Assembly (NCBI GenBank): GCA_054601695.1 | Contig: BAAHQB010000091.1 | Coordinates: forward strand, 434,001-498,000 | DNA from: Amorphochlora amoebiformis | Taxonomy: Eukaryota; Cercozoa; Chlorarachniophyceae | Direction of reading: 5' to 3' | DNA: 64,000 nt | Part shown: piece by piece, positions 1 to 37,651 of the stretch | How positions within the stretch are numbered: the stretch's first letter is position 1 | How the letters are laid out: each line of letters opens with the position of its first letter | Notes under the pieces: model-generated | What the model saw: only the letters and a program-made list of their open reading frames with translations | Database searches by the model: none | What the model was told of the DNA's origin: nothing | Program-made: the position numbers and the translations under genes

Positions 1-1568
<1,568 letters not shown>

Positions 1569-2265
1569 TGCCTGAGTGTGTAAGAAGAGAGATATAAAAA
1601 AGACAGAGAAAAAAAAAATCGAGATAAAAAGAGAGAAAACCGAGAGAAAGACCGAGAGAAATGGAGGACTAGAGAAACAGTTAAGACAAACGGACAGAAA
1701 CAGACGCAGAGAGAGAGCGAGAAAAAAGGAGAGGAGAAATTATAGAAAAAAAAAAAGAGTGAGAAAAGAGAGAGAATACAACGAGAGAGAGAGAGAGAGA
1801 AAGAGAGGTTGGGAGAGGAAAGGGAAACGAGGAAAAAAAGGAGATAGGAGGAGAGAAAGTTGAAGAGGGAAGAGAGAAGCGAGAGGAAAAGGAGAGAAAG
1901 AGCGGGAGAAGAGAGAAGGTGAGAGAGAAGAGGGAGAGAAGAGAGAGAGAGAAGAGAGAAAAAGAGGAAAGAGAGAGAGATAGAGAAGGGAGAGAAAAAG
2001 AGAGAAAGAGAGAGAAGGTGAGAGAGAAAGAGAGTGAGAGAAAAGAGAGAAAGAGAGAGAGAGAAGGGAGAGAAAGAGGGAAAGAGAAAGGGAGAAGGGA
2101 GAGAAAAAAGAGGAAAGAGAGGAAAAACAGAGAAGGTGAGAGAGGGAGAAGGGAGAGAAAAAGAGAGAAAGAGAGGAAAAAGAGAGAAGGTGAGAGAGAA
2201 AGAGAGAGAGAAAAGAGAGAAAGAGAGGAGAGAGAGAGAGAGGAGAGAAAGAGAGAGAAAGAGAG

Positions 2266-2297
<32 letters not shown>

Positions 2298-2448
2298 GAG
2301 AGAGGAGAGAAAAAGAGAGAAAGAGCGAGAAAAGAGAGAAAGAGAGGAAAGAGAGAGGGAGAAGGGAGAGAAAAAGTGAGAGAAAGAGAGGAAAAAGAGA
2401 GAAGGTGAGATCCATTCTCTCTCTCTCTCTCCTCTCTTTTCTCTCCAT

Positions 2449-2482
<34 letters not shown>

Positions 2483-2990
2483 CTTCTCTTTTTCTCTCTC
2501 ACCTTATCTCTTTTTCCTCTCTTTCTCTCTTTTTCTCTCCCTTCTCTCTCTCTCTTTCCTCTCTTTTCTCTCCCTCATTCTCTCTCACCTTCTCTCTTTT
2601 TCCTCTCCTTCTCTCTTTTTCTCTCTCGAGAAGAGGAGAGAGAGAGAGAGAGAAGGGAGAGAAAAAGAGAGAAAGAGAGGAAATAGAGAGCAGGTGAGAG
2701 AGAAAGAGAGAGAGAAAAGAGAGAAAGAGAGGAAAGAGAGAGAGATAAGGGAGAGAAAAAGAGAGAAAGTGAGAGAGAAAGAGAGAGAGAGAAGGGAGAG
2801 AAAAGAGAGGAAAAAGAGAGAAAGAGAGAGAGAGAAGAAAGGAAAAGAGAGACGACTAGAGAGAAAGATAGAGAGAGAGAGAGGGGGGGGGGGAGGAGAA
2901 AGAGAGAGAGGGAGAGGGTAGAGAAATGAGCGAAGAGAGAGAAAAGAGAGAAGAAATGGAAAAGAGAGAAAAAAATAAGACAGACAATTG
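1569..2990. repeat. Purine/pyrimidine tract (GA)n-(CT)n-(GA)n
   Basis: About 840 nt of GA-rich sequence (to about 2410) is followed by about 210 nt of CT-rich sequence (2415-2625), then about 330 nt of GA-rich sequence. A run of 11 G lies near 2883. The arms can pair with one another as a foldback or form triplex DNA. The long Arg/Glu and Ser/Leu frames over it are low-complexity artefacts. Confidence 0.9.
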
Positions 2991-3256
2991 GGTCTAGAGG
3001 GTAAATTTGTGAATCTGGTTTTATATTCATACATATATGTACTAATATGCATATATATATATATATATGTGCGTATGTATATATATATATATATATATAT
3101 AGACATACAGGAATGAAATGAGAGATAGTGAGCGATATTTTATTCTTTCCCTTTTTTTTTTTTTTTCTCTTTTTATATTCAGTGGTGAGCATATGTCGAC
3201 GGTATGGAGAATCGTCAAGTACCAGCTGGGATTAACTAGGTTAATGTTTATATATT

Positions 3257-3287
<31 letters not shown>

Positions 3288-3309
3288 TATATATGTGGTA
3301 TATGATGGT

Positions 3310-3364
<55 letters not shown>

Positions 3365-3535
3365 TAATATAATATATATATATATATATATATATTATAT
3401 AAATATATATAATATAATTATATAATATGTAATATGTATATATATATACAACATGTGTATTCACATATATATTTACATATATATGTATGTATATATATAT
3501 ATATATATATATTATATTATATTATATATATACAC

Positions 3536-3567
<32 letters not shown>

Positions 3568-3669
3568 TTATACATACATATGTTATATGTGTGTGTGCTT
3601 GTGTGTGTAGTATATACATACATATATATCCATATTTCTACTAAAGAAGAGGGTGCAACAACATATATG

Positions 3670-3724
<55 letters not shown>

Positions 3725-3745
3725 CGTGTGTGTGTGTGTATCTAC

Positions 3746-3794
<49 letters not shown>

Positions 3795-3880
3795 TGTCTA
3801 TAAATAAATGTATATATACATACATATACACATATTCACATATATAAGTATATATATATATATATATATACAGTAAGCTA
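2991..3880. repeat. AT satellite
   Basis: AT dinucleotide repeat with short unique islands at about 3110-3240 and 3630-3660 and short (GT)n interruptions. No exon with convincing splice borders was found. Confidence 0.75.
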
Positions 3881-4380
3881 TCCAAACGGGTACACGTGCA
3901 ACGTTGAAGCACCACAGGAGCGTAGGTGTCATCTCATTGTCCTTTGAAAGCCTTGGGCTTCAGCTGGTCTTCGAGATTCCGTACGCTCCAGTGGTCGGAG
4001 CCTTTGGACCCTTAGGAGGAATTTTTTTTTTGAAGAAATTTGAGGAGGATTTTTTTTTTTTTTGAAGTATTTTGAAAAGTTTTTAATTTTGTTTTTAGAA
4101 ATTTGAATTAGTCGGGGTTGGTGCGAAGATCCTGTGCGGTGGTATACGGAGTGAGCGTAGTTCCCTACTCGCGAGTTTCTTGTACACTTCGGTCTGGACA
4201 ACGGTTAGGAACCCGTCGAGGGGCGCTGATGTATCTCGTTGCGACCGTCAATCAGTTGCCGGCGTCGGAGATTTGGCCGCAATTTTCCTTGCGACTAGTG
4301 CGAATTACTAATATTATATTTTCAATTTATCAGAGATTTTATCATCATAATAAGGTAAAGCTGATATGACGGAGCGATAA
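3881..4380. other. Unique-sequence island, coding status unresolved
   Basis: About 500 nt of balanced composition containing two T-runs (4020-4070). Open frames exist on both strands (plus 4118-4369, minus 3929-4201) but neither shows a recognisable domain. It lies on the far side of the CTAG-rich island from NF-YC. By analogy with the other islands it could be the end of a plus-strand gene converging on NF-YC. This is inference only. Confidence 0.35.
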
Positions 4381-5035
4381 ACTAGATAAATATTGTTATA
4401 TTAGTATGATATGTTTATATATATATATATATTATATCATCTAGATACTACTCTGTACTATAATATATGATTACTAGAACTACTAGACTAGTATAGATAC
4501 TAGTATCTAGAGTATCTAGTAGTATGCAAAATACACGAGGCTATTATTATATTCTAGATATTGCTATATTTCTAGTATTTGTACGATATTGAAGCCTTGC
4601 ACATGCCTTATACTAGATCTAGACCATATCCACTCAGTCAGTCAAACTAGAAGTAGAGAACAGTATCGTGATTTGCTTATGCGACTCAGCATGAGCTAGG
4701 TCTACTATTGATCAGACTCATATAGTTTGTCATGACTAGACTCTAGAGACTCATCACTAGAAGATTCGTTAGATATCATCTACTAGATCTAGATCATAGT
4801 ATAAAACTGCATACCGTATACGTAGTACTATCTAGACTATGATACTACTATCTAGACTATCGGAACACTACACTCGTGACGGTATTGAACTATGAAATCA
4901 TGATCTATGCACTACGGCATCTAGGGCATCTCTAGCATCTGTATTACTAGTACGTACTAGTAGTATTATTATTACCAGTCATGATTCTAGTGATTATCAT
5001 ATCGTATGATTCTAGGATTGGATCTTTTAATTAGA
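4381..5035. other. CTAG-rich island, 3' flank of the NF-YC gene
   Basis: CTAG occurs about 27 times in about 640 nt, roughly one per 24 nt against one per 256 by chance, mostly inside ACTAGT, TCTAGA and ATCTAGAT contexts. It begins about 100 nt beyond the NF-YC stop codon. No open exon was found. Similar islands lie 3' of other genes in this window. Confidence 0.75.
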
Positions 5036-5132
5036 TCGGGCGTAATTCATCCCTTTGCCAGAATCAGAAAAGTTAATAATGACGACTTGAAACAAACGTA
5101 TTACGAGCTTGGATGCACTGGACTCTAACGGA

Positions 5133-6448
5133 TCAAATCGGAGCTCCCCCGGGTGGTTGATTTGCTGTCGACGGGGCCCCTGATGATTGAAGATTTGCAG
5201 ATAAAGATGCTGACCCAGTGGCTAACGAAGCCTCAGTAGTAGCAGGGCCGAGGAGCATTCTGTTGAAGCTTACAGAGGAAAGAAAGTAATATGTAAATAG
5301 TTTACATTGGTACGCATGTGTGTACACTTGAGCATACCTATTTTGTCCTGATATCGGCCAATCTCGCCGCTGGCTTGTGTCTGAAAATACAGGCATCTCT
5401 TCATAAAACGACTCTCATATCTGTCCATCCAATATGACGATGTTATTTTACAACCTGGTAGATGCTCTAGACTTGTCTGATCCTGCATAACAAACGGATT
5501 TTAAGGACCATTTATATCACAACTCGGGGAAATACCTGTGATTTAGAGTCAACAGGAACGGGCATGATCATATCAATAGGAGTTTGGTTGGGTGTGAGCG
5601 GGTTTAAAATCGGTCTTCGTAGGCGGTGGTCGCTCTGGAGGAACCATATGTCAGCAAACCTCGTATATGTTGCATATCTAGTCTGGTTATTCACCGGTTC
5701 TAATTCCTCACTGCCCACTTGAGCGTTCTTCGACGCCAGCTGAGCAACCGCAGACGAATCAATCGACTCCTACATAGATTTGCGAGCCGTCAGATTGCAA
5801 GACCTTACACTCTTGTGTACGTAACACCAACTTTTTTGTTTCCAACCTTATTTTGGTCTACAGTCTGCCGGGGAACGACATCCAGCAGAAAGTCGAACAT
5901 ATCTGAGTCAGAAATAGCAGCTGCAACATCCTCCCTCTGAAATTAGGCAGGTGCGCGTCAGTGTAAACGTCGGGTGAGGGATTGGGCACGGGAGGCGTAC
6001 TTGAAGGGTACGCCTTCGATTTGCATCGGCGTGAGACCACGCACGCATGGTGAGATCTAGAATAAAAAGCTCACAAGCCTTAGCGAAAAGCACCGGGGCC
6101 TCTGCGCTGATCATCTGGAATGAAATATTAAATTATACGTATTCTGGCTCTGGCTGATGAAAAGGATATACCTTGACATCCTCGTCACTGCGCATAATTT
6201 TCTTTATCCTGGCGAGAGGGAGGTCGTGTTGCTTAAGGTTCTTGAAGTCGGTATCTAGGATTAATGGAGTCTGTCAGCGCGGAACTTCTTCAAGCTACGT
6301 TTGAAATTCCAGGACTTTTTATCTTATCGAGCTGCTTTTGCCAAAAGTTGTGCATGTTGTCGATGTATGCCTGTCTCTGTCGTTCATGTTTGAACTTCTG
6401 AGACTGGTCATCCCCACGTAGGCTTGTCTCCGACTTTCGCTTGCTCAT
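5133..6448 (-). CDS. Nuclear transcription factor Y subunit C (NF-YC/HAP5), 286 aa, 8 exons
   Basis: Exons (5' to 3'): 6448-6316, 6254-6172, 6114-6001, 5936-5847, 5769-5536, 5482-5455, 5380-5338, 5268-5133. All seven introns are GT-AG, 53-77 nt, and keep frame to a TGA stop (861 nt). Residues about 55-133 are the NF-YC histone fold: [17 protein letters not shown], then [19 protein letters not shown], then RRRTLQ, then FDFLLDVVP. The preceding FW.KQ..KI..TDFKN segment is also characteristic. NF-YC pairs with NF-YB and joins NF-YA to bind CCAAT boxes in the nucleus. The region after about residue 140 is rich in Asn, Gln, Pro and Ser, as in activation regions. Start: ATG at 6448, followed by the basic MSKRKSE. 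Its introns lack AT satellite, unlike the other genes here. Confidence 0.95.
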
Positions 6449-6995
6449 ATATTAGGCCGGTCTGGGCGCCGTTCTCGCAGAAAAATACCGAAAAATACAC
6501 GGAAGAATTTTGTATAAAAGAATATCGCGCTAGTGGAGTCTGCTTAGGGTGGGGGAGTCTAAGTCATGCCCGTTCACGGCAGCCTCGCGCTTTCTCTCTT
6601 TCTTTTGGGGTCAATGACCTCCTGTACACCCTCTACGGTATCCCTTATCTTCGAATCTTTCGGTCCGATGCGTTTTGAAATCTCACTTATCCCGCGAATA
6701 TGCACAGCGCTTCGCAAGTCAAAAGACGAACTCACTTCATCGTATATCGCTTACCCAACGTCCACTTAGACTGCTCACGGAACGGTATACAATTCAAACT
6801 TCTCTTTGCTAGCCTGTGGCTTCAGACGGGCTAGCTTTGAGTTGAAATATTTACGAAAACGTAACAACAGGCCTCATTCGGAACGACATGCTTTGCCTCC
6901 CGCCCATATTAGGAGTCCAATTGCGGGTATGTATGACACGCACATAACATGTGTGTATACATATGTGTTTTTTGCATTTGGATGGTATCTATGTA
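6449..6995. other. NF-YC upstream region
   Basis: Balanced-composition DNA upstream of the NF-YC start, followed by the next AT satellite. The promoter presumably lies here. I see no diagnostic element beyond AT-rich stretches (TATAAAAG near 6515 on the plus strand). The possible coding fragment at 6574-6750 lies inside it. Confidence 0.4.
6574..6750 (-). other. Possible minus-strand coding fragment upstream of NF-YC
   Basis: A minus-strand frame of about 58 codons ends at TGA 6576-6574. It is hydrophilic and non-repetitive, with segments such as SKRIGPKDSKIRDTVEGVQE and DPKRKRESARLP. Its upstream limit is an in-frame TAA at 6753-6751, so it would need an acceptor near 6750. A strong-looking GTGAGT donor lies inside it. 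No family is recognised. It may be the last exon of another minus-strand gene or part of the NF-YC 5' region. Confidence 0.3.
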
Positions 6996-7950
<955 letters not shown>

Positions 7951-8130
7951 CAAACACAAACACACACACACACACACACATCAAAAAAATCCCTTTAACC
8001 AACTCCTTCAACCAATACACCCAAAGCGTATATTCCAACCCTACCAATCCATCTCAAATGAGTTCCCCACACACTCACATATCTATCCAAACTAGGCTCT
8101 TGGCGCAATGCCCACCATACATCCAGACGA

Positions 8131-8745
<615 letters not shown>

Positions 8746-8786
8746 CATTCTTTCATATTTCTCAATATGTAGGTCTACATGATGAT

Positions 8787-8817
<31 letters not shown>

Positions 8818-8990
8818 GTATATATTATATATGTATAATGAAATATGAAAGTTTTTGCATGAGAATATGCACACATTCTCAATCTTGTGTTATTTTTCAT
8901 AATATGTGTACAGACCTCTCCACGGAAAATCCCAATATATGCATATATAATATATATATATATATTATACATATATATATATATATATAT

Positions 8991-9026
<36 letters not shown>

Positions 9027-9074
9027 TATATATATGTGTGTATATGTATGTATATATATATATATATATACATA

Positions 9075-9116
<42 letters not shown>

Positions 9117-9436
9117 CCTTCTTACATCTCATACCATAGACTCACAAACAAGAATCCATATGAAAACATCACATATTTAATACTACACACATCTTAATTA
9201 TACTCATTTTTCACGGTCTACATACACACAACCATGAATACTTAAAACCCATCTTATGTTATTTCTCATAATATGTGCACAGACCTATCAATTCTCTACG
9301 GAAAATCCCAATATATGCCTATATAAATATGTATGCATATATATATATATATGTATAAATATATATATTATATATATATATATATATATATTCATATATG
9401 TATATATTCTCTCTCTCTCTCTCTATATATATATAC

Positions 9437-9478
<42 letters not shown>

Positions 9479-9605
9479 TCCTTCTTACATCTCATACCAT
9501 ATACTCACAAACAAGAATCCACATGCAAGCATCACATATAATACTACAAACATCTTAATTATACTCATTTTTTACCGTCTACATTCATACACACAACCAT
9601 GAATA
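8746..9605. repeat. AT satellite containing a ~370-nt tandem duplication
   Basis: Segment 8880-8950 (ending CACGGAAAATCCCAATATATGC) recurs at 9255-9322. Segment 9118-9157 (CTTCTTACATCTCATACCAT) recurs at 9480-9520, and the downstream TTAATTATACTCATTTTTCAC also recurs. The two copies therefore form a direct tandem duplication of about 365-370 nt including internal AT tracts. No supported exon was found. Confidence 0.75.
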
Positions 9606-9850
9606 CCTAAAACCCACCACGTAATAATGTACACTCTCTCGATTGTTCTGGTAGATTTAAAGGTTCACATCCTGCGGTGTACTTCCTGTTGTATTTCCTG
9701 TGAGAATGCTGAAATCTAATGTACGCAATCATGTATGAACACTCCTCGATTTAACTTAGATTTCATTTCGCACTGACGCGAGATTCCCCGGTGTATTTTC
9801 TGGTGTACTTTGTTTACAATCCGATTAAATGGCTTTTCAAGCTGGTATAT
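9606..9850. other. Unique island without a supported gene
   Basis: About 245 nt of mixed composition. The phrase GGTGTA(C/T)TT(C/T)CTG-TGT recurs three or four times (near 9675, 9690, 9790 and 9805), suggesting an old repeat. A minus-strand frame is open but short and unrecognised. Confidence 0.35.
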
Positions 9851-10590
<740 letters not shown>

Positions 10591-11030
10591 TACATCACAC
10601 ATTCCATATCTCCCCAACGTTCAACAAGACACGGGAAGCAGAGTCACGGGAAACAGAGTCACGAAGCAGCGACAAATATAGAAAATTCATTTTACATCAA
10701 TATTCCCTAACAAAATACATCTGTCTTTCCGGCCGGCATGCACTTAATCCCGCACATGAATCGAAAATATACATTCTGAGAATTTTTTTGGGTCGTTTTT
10801 CCAGGCCTACGCATGGAGAATGGGTCTTCCGCGACCCGATTTTTTCGATGGTGCGAAATAACTAACCCTAACCCTAACACTAACTGTACTAATGCTCGAA
10901 GATAAGATTCTTCGATTGTTCGAATTTCATGATCATAATCCTAACCCTGAGCGTGATTTTTATCACTGGGGTGTGTTGTGTTATGTGTATATCTTGTTGC
11001 GTATGTTTATATATTAATATGAATGACATG
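10591..11030. other. Unique island with a short CCCTAA tract
   Basis: Balanced-composition sequence with a plus-strand open stretch to about 10863 that has no recognisable domain. A GGGTCGTTTTT/CGACCCGATTTTTT partial inverted pair lies at about 10790-10850. A short CTAACCCTAACCCTAAC tract follows at about 10862. Probably an old repeat or intergenic DNA. Confidence 0.35.
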
Positions 11031-11032
11031 TG

Positions 11033-11102
<70 letters not shown>

Positions 11103-11112
11103 ATACATATAT

Positions 11113-11161
<49 letters not shown>

Positions 11162-11219
11162 AATACACACACACACACATAATACATATAAATATATATT
11201 ATATAATATGTATCATCAT

Positions 11220-11281
<62 letters not shown>

Positions 11282-11358
11282 CATATGTGTGTGTGTGTGT
11301 GTGGATAGATGTATACTTACATATATATATATATATATTTATATTATATGTGAATATA

Positions 11359-11409
<51 letters not shown>

Positions 11410-11593
11410 GTTTATATATATATCTTCTTTCTTGCCCAACAATGCCGAAACTGTCGAATACACACATGCCTTCAATATATATATATATACCTTATATATA
11501 TATATACATTATTATATATGTATATATATATATAATGTATTATACACCTATATATATATATATATGTACATACATATACGCATTTACATATAC

Positions 11594-11625
<32 letters not shown>

Positions 11626-11713
11626 GTATAATATATGTATACATACATATATATATATATATAACTTATATGTATAACTTATATGTATATGTATATATGT
11701 ATGTATATATATG

Positions 11714-11753
<40 letters not shown>

Positions 11754-11758
11754 ATACA
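11031..11758. repeat. AT satellite
   Basis: (AT)n with CA/GT interruptions. A small unique island at 11427-11476 contains an ATG and may be a decayed exon, but it has no clear splice pair. Confidence 0.7.
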
Positions 11759-11759
11759 G

Positions 11760-12281
<522 letters not shown>

Positions 12282-12339
12282 TAACACCTTACAGGCTACG
12301 CTCGGCGTTTCTATGAGTTGAACGTAATAATTATGAAGA

Positions 12340-12526
12340 GTAATCCATCTAGCTAATCGAATTACCTCGTTTATAAATTAAAGTCTAGAATTATTAGTAA
12401 ATACATATATATATATATATATGTACTAGATGTAGTCGACTCTAGATTTACAAGACTCGTACGACTAGACAAGTACAATTGTGTTAGACTCGTTATAGGC
12501 ACCAGTCTAGCCAGTATCTTGTGTGT

Positions 12527-12574
<48 letters not shown>

Positions 12575-12730
12575 ATACCAGGGCTTTTGCGCGTTGCTCT
12601 GGAGAAAAATTGATGGATATCTAGGATATGTATATACATATACACATATGTAGGGTATCAGCGCAATATTCAAGTTAATCTAGTTAATCTAGTAAAAACA
12701 AGGATATATTCTAGACATTTAGCTTCGAGG
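12340..12730. other. CTAG-rich island between two plus-strand genes
   Basis: About ten CTAG in about 390 nt (for example ATCTAGCT, TCTAGA, ACTAGA, AATCTAGTTAATCTAG), interrupted by a short AT tract at 12533-12570. It begins about 60 nt beyond the stop codon of the preceding candidate gene and ends about 200 nt before the next start codon. Confidence 0.65.
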
Positions 12731-12885
12731 ACCTCCATCAAAGTTCTGATGGCATCGTCCTGAGATTATCAATTACTTCTGGGGCGCAGTACAATTGGTT
12801 TACTCAGTGGTCCGTATTGGGGGACGTCGACGCGGACCGAAACTGCCCAGCGTCGGATTCGAAAGATTTACGGAATCCAGAAATC

Positions 12886-12897
12886 TGACACGTGTCA
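12886..12897. promoter_or_regulatory. TGACACGTGTCA palindrome 34 nt upstream of a start codon
   Basis: A perfect 12-nt palindrome with a CACGTG (G-box/E-box) core lies just before the start of the SH3 gene. CACGTG is the classical site of bHLH and bZIP factors. That it acts in this organism is inference. The same extended form recurs at 45972-45983 upstream of the phosphatase gene. Confidence 0.45.
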
Positions 12898-12930
12898 AAT
12901 TACTCAAATACCAGCACGCGCGAACAAACA

Positions 12931-32573
<19,643 letters not shown>

Positions 32574-32577
<4 letters not shown>

Positions 32578-33275
32578 GGCTTTTCAACCTGACTATTGGC
32601 TAATTGCTAATTGGCTAACTGGTTAGTGAGGTGACATGATTCTCTAGATTCGAAGTATTTCTGACCGATGTTTCGAATAATTACATTCTAGATTATGTCG
32701 ATATTCGATATGTTGTCTAGGTTGTAGGCTACAGACTGGAAAAGATGTACAAGTCACCACTAAGTCACTCTATAGACTCTTGCTAGCCATATCTAGATAT
32801 TTCAGCGTATACTAGATATAGCCTGAGTACAACAAGACAACTGGCTAGATTAGACACGAGACACATCTAGACATGCGATTGGGTATATCCAGACATCTAG
32901 CTCTGGTTCCAATATTACTGAGATCCGTGATATCTCTAGAACAACCAATTTCGGTGGGATTAGCCTCAGGTCAAATGATCTATGGCGGTGCTAATAGAAT
33001 AGGCTGGAGCTATCTTCTCTACTATCTACTACGACCACGCTGACTAGACTAGTGTATATCGGATACGATGTCGTATTTATATAATTCCAGACTGAGTATA
33101 ATACGTATATATCCCATGATCCCGCTTACAGCAACTATTTCACGTAGGAGATGTCTAGGATATGCTATCTAGGTATGTGCGCACACCGGCAGCGCCAATA
33201 GCTAAAAAGAGCTAGCAATGCATTCCCGCGTCTACAGCTAGAGTGTGATGGGTGGAGTTGAGGGCGACCTAGCAA
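32574..33275. other. CTAG-rich island, 3' flank of the SH3 gene
   Basis: Starts at the stop codon itself (TTCTAGGG). About 18 CTAG in about 700 nt (CTCTAGAT, TTCTAGAT, TATCTAGATA, GACTAGACTAGTG and others). Otherwise of ordinary composition, without an open exon. Candidate 3'-UTR/termination region. Confidence 0.75.
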
Positions 33276-33399
33276 TGATATAGGGCGAAACTTAATGGTC
33301 GGTCCGTAATTTTTTACGGTCTATTGGAACATACTCATACGTGTAATACATGGGTACGCACATGTGTGGATAATGTGCAGATAGCATTTTTGTATGGGA

Positions 33400-33429
33400 G
33401 TTATTAGTGCCAATGGCACTGACTCATAT

Positions 33430-33460
<31 letters not shown>

Positions 33461-33497
33461 CTATGTATATATATATATATACTCTATATATATATAC

Positions 33498-33531
<34 letters not shown>

Positions 33532-33600
33532 CTTTTCTCTCTTTCATTCATAAACCTGAATCGCTAACTTTCCCACTACATGACCTTGGGAACTAATATG

Positions 33601-33632
<32 letters not shown>

Positions 33633-33847
33633 ATATATTTATATATGTACATATATATATAAATACATATATATATGTATATAATGTATATATATATATA
33701 TATATATGTATACGTAGGTATCTAGATACGTTTATATGTTACATTAACGCACACTCACATATACACACACAACATATATGTATATATATTATACATACAT
33801 ATACATATACATATATATTGTGTGTATGAATATTCCTTTTTATACAC

Positions 33848-33895
<48 letters not shown>

Positions 33896-34103
33896 GATAT
33901 ATCTATCTATCTATCTATCTAGCTATATATATATATATATATGCGTGAATATGATGTTTGAACATAATGAATAGTATGAACATACTGATTGCTGTATACA
34001 TAGGCACACATACACATACTGGTGAATACATATGTAAATTATATTATATTATATTATGTTATACACATATATACACACATATATGTATACATACACACAT
34101 GTG

Positions 34104-34158
<55 letters not shown>

Positions 34159-34267
34159 AACATATTCATAGAAGTAGAAATACATGTATAGTTCATATAC
34201 ATATCATATAACAATAATATGAACTTATTAATGCTATATTTATATATATTATACATGTATTTGCACG

Positions 34268-34357
<90 letters not shown>

Positions 34358-34440
34358 CACGTATTCTTACTACATATCTACATATCTATATATGTCCAAC
34401 ATAGACATATATATGCATATTTTTAGACTTTATATTAAAA
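33400..34440. repeat. AT satellite with a short (ATCT)n tract
   Basis: (AT)n with a (CTAT)n run at about 33900-33925. Small unique islands (33540-33600, 33955-34040, 34150-34230) show no exon signals. Confidence 0.75.
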
Positions 34441-34505
34441 GTCAAGATGTGAAAGAATGTGTAGGATCAGACCATTAAGCGAATTATTAACTTATATTTC
34501 GGCTA

Positions 34506-35150
34506 AGCTAGGCTTAGGCTTAGGCTTAGGGTTAGGGTTAGGGTTAGGGTTAGGGTTAGGGTTAGGGTTAGGTAAACCTAACGTTAAAAGCTTCCTCTGT
34601 TCTATCCAAAGGATATACTGAGCTGAGAAAAATTAGGGTTAGGGTTAAGGTTAGGGTTAGGGTTAGGGTTAGAGTTATTAGGGTTAGGGTTAGGGTTGCC
34701 ATCAACCTTATTCGAGGAAGGAGAAGGTTTTTTTCTACCATATCTCTGATATATACATAAAAATATTTATTTACATATATGCTTATATCTATAAATAGAT
34801 ATGTATATATCTATATGGATATGTAAATATTTTATACAAATATGAACCTTTGCAATATATTTGAAACGGAGGAAGTCAGTATTAGGGTTAGGGTTAGGGT
34901 TAGGGTTAGGGTTAGTTAGGGTTAGGGTTAGGGTTAGGGTTAGTTAGAGTTAGGGTTAGGGTTAGGGTTAGGGTGATAGGGCTAAAGTTAAAGTTTGACT
35001 ACGTCATTGCTAGGCTGCGGCCAGGGTTTGGTTAGTGTTAGGGTTGGATTTAGAGGATATTTAGAGTTATAGATATAATTAGGGTTAGGGTTAAGGTTGG
35101 GTTAGGGTTAGGGTTAGGGTTAGGGTTAGGGTTAGGGCTAGGGTTAGACC
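34506..35150 (+). repeat. Interstitial telomere-type arrays (TTAGGG)n
   Basis: Runs of TTAGGG at 34520-34572, 34635-34697, 34882-34975 and 35080-35150, separated by AT-rich or unique spacers. GGATCAGACCATTAAGCG precedes the first array. Confidence 0.95.
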
Positions 35151-35169
35151 TTAGGATGTCGAGTTGGTT

Positions 35170-36225
<1,056 letters not shown>

Positions 36226-36227
36226 GA

Positions 36228-36398
36228 CTAACCGTGACCCTAACCCGAACTCTAACCCTAACCCTAACCCTAACCCAAACCCTAACCCTAACCCTAACCC
36301 TAACCCTAACCCTAACCCTAACCCTAACCCTAACCCTAACCCAAACCCTAACCCTAACCCTAACCCTAACCCTAACCCTAACCCAAACCCTAACCCTA
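36228..36398 (-). repeat. Interstitial telomere-type array, (CCCTAA)n on the plus strand
   Basis: About 25 CCCTAA units with occasional CCCAAA variants, facing the TTAGGG blocks at 34.5-35.15 kb. A GGTACC-containing unique segment follows. Confidence 0.95.
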
Positions 36399-36505
36399 GG
36401 CTTGGGTACCCCCTGATGGAAGAAGTGACAAAGCCCTGTCAGCGGTACCTACGGAGGATAATAACTTATATATATATTCTACCTAAATGTATATATTTTT
36501 ATAAT

Positions 36506-36551
<46 letters not shown>

Positions 36552-36639
36552 ATATATGTATACATGTATACAATGGTGTATAATGTGTATATGTGTGTAT
36601 GTACACACCCATAAAAAACAATTATTACATACACCCTAA

Positions 36640-36650
36640 GCAAATTTATA

Positions 36651-36749
<99 letters not shown>

Positions 36750-36812
36750 ATATATATATATTAATATGTCTCATTTATACAATAAATATATATGGAGATG
36801 TCTGTACATTTA

Positions 36813-36849
<37 letters not shown>

Positions 36850-36954
36850 ATATATATATATTAATATGTCTCATTTATACACATAAATATATATGGAGAT
36901 GTCTGTACACACATATACATATATATATATATATACATATATATATGCAGATAC

Positions 36955-36991
<37 letters not shown>

Positions 36992-37045
36992 GATTATATA
37001 TGTACATATATATATATATATACATATAGATATAATAGATTATAT

Positions 37046-37078
<33 letters not shown>

Positions 37079-37144
37079 ATAGATTATATATGTGTATTTG
37101 TGTGCATTCAAACGAATCTATAATATAGATGTATATATATATAT

Positions 37145-37176
<32 letters not shown>

Positions 37177-37260
37177 CATACATATATATATATATATAAA
37201 TATACACCAGATTGTCCAACACAGTCATATATAACATCAACAGACCCGGGAATCAACACC
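36640..37260. repeat. AT satellite with a ~105-nt tandem duplication
   Basis: TTAATATGTCTCATTTATAC followed by AAATATATATGGAGATGTCTGTACA at 36760-36808 recurs at 36860-36909. A TAATAGATTATATA motif repeats three times at 36988-37090. No gene. Confidence 0.8.
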
Positions 37261-37271
37261 TAAGTGTATCA

Positions 37272-37612
37272 TAGGGTTAGGGTTAGGGTTAGGGTTAGGG
37301 TTAGGGTTAGGGTTAGAGGTTAGGGTTAGGATTAGTTTAGGGTTAGGGTTACGGTAAGGGTTAGGGTAAGGGTTAGGGTTAGGGTTAGGGTTTGGGTTAA
37401 GCTGGGGTTAGAATTAGTGTTAGGATTAGGGTTAGGGTTACGCTGAGGGTTAGGGTTAGGGTTAGGGTAAAGGGTTTGGTTAGGGTTAGAGTTAGGGTTA
37501 CAGTTAAGCTAGGGTTAGGATTTGTATTAGGGTTAATGTTAGGGTTAGGATTAGGGTTGTTAGAATAGTTAGATTCACGCTTAGGGTTAGATTTAAGAAT
37601 TATGGTTAAGAG

Positions 37613-37651
<39 letters not shown>

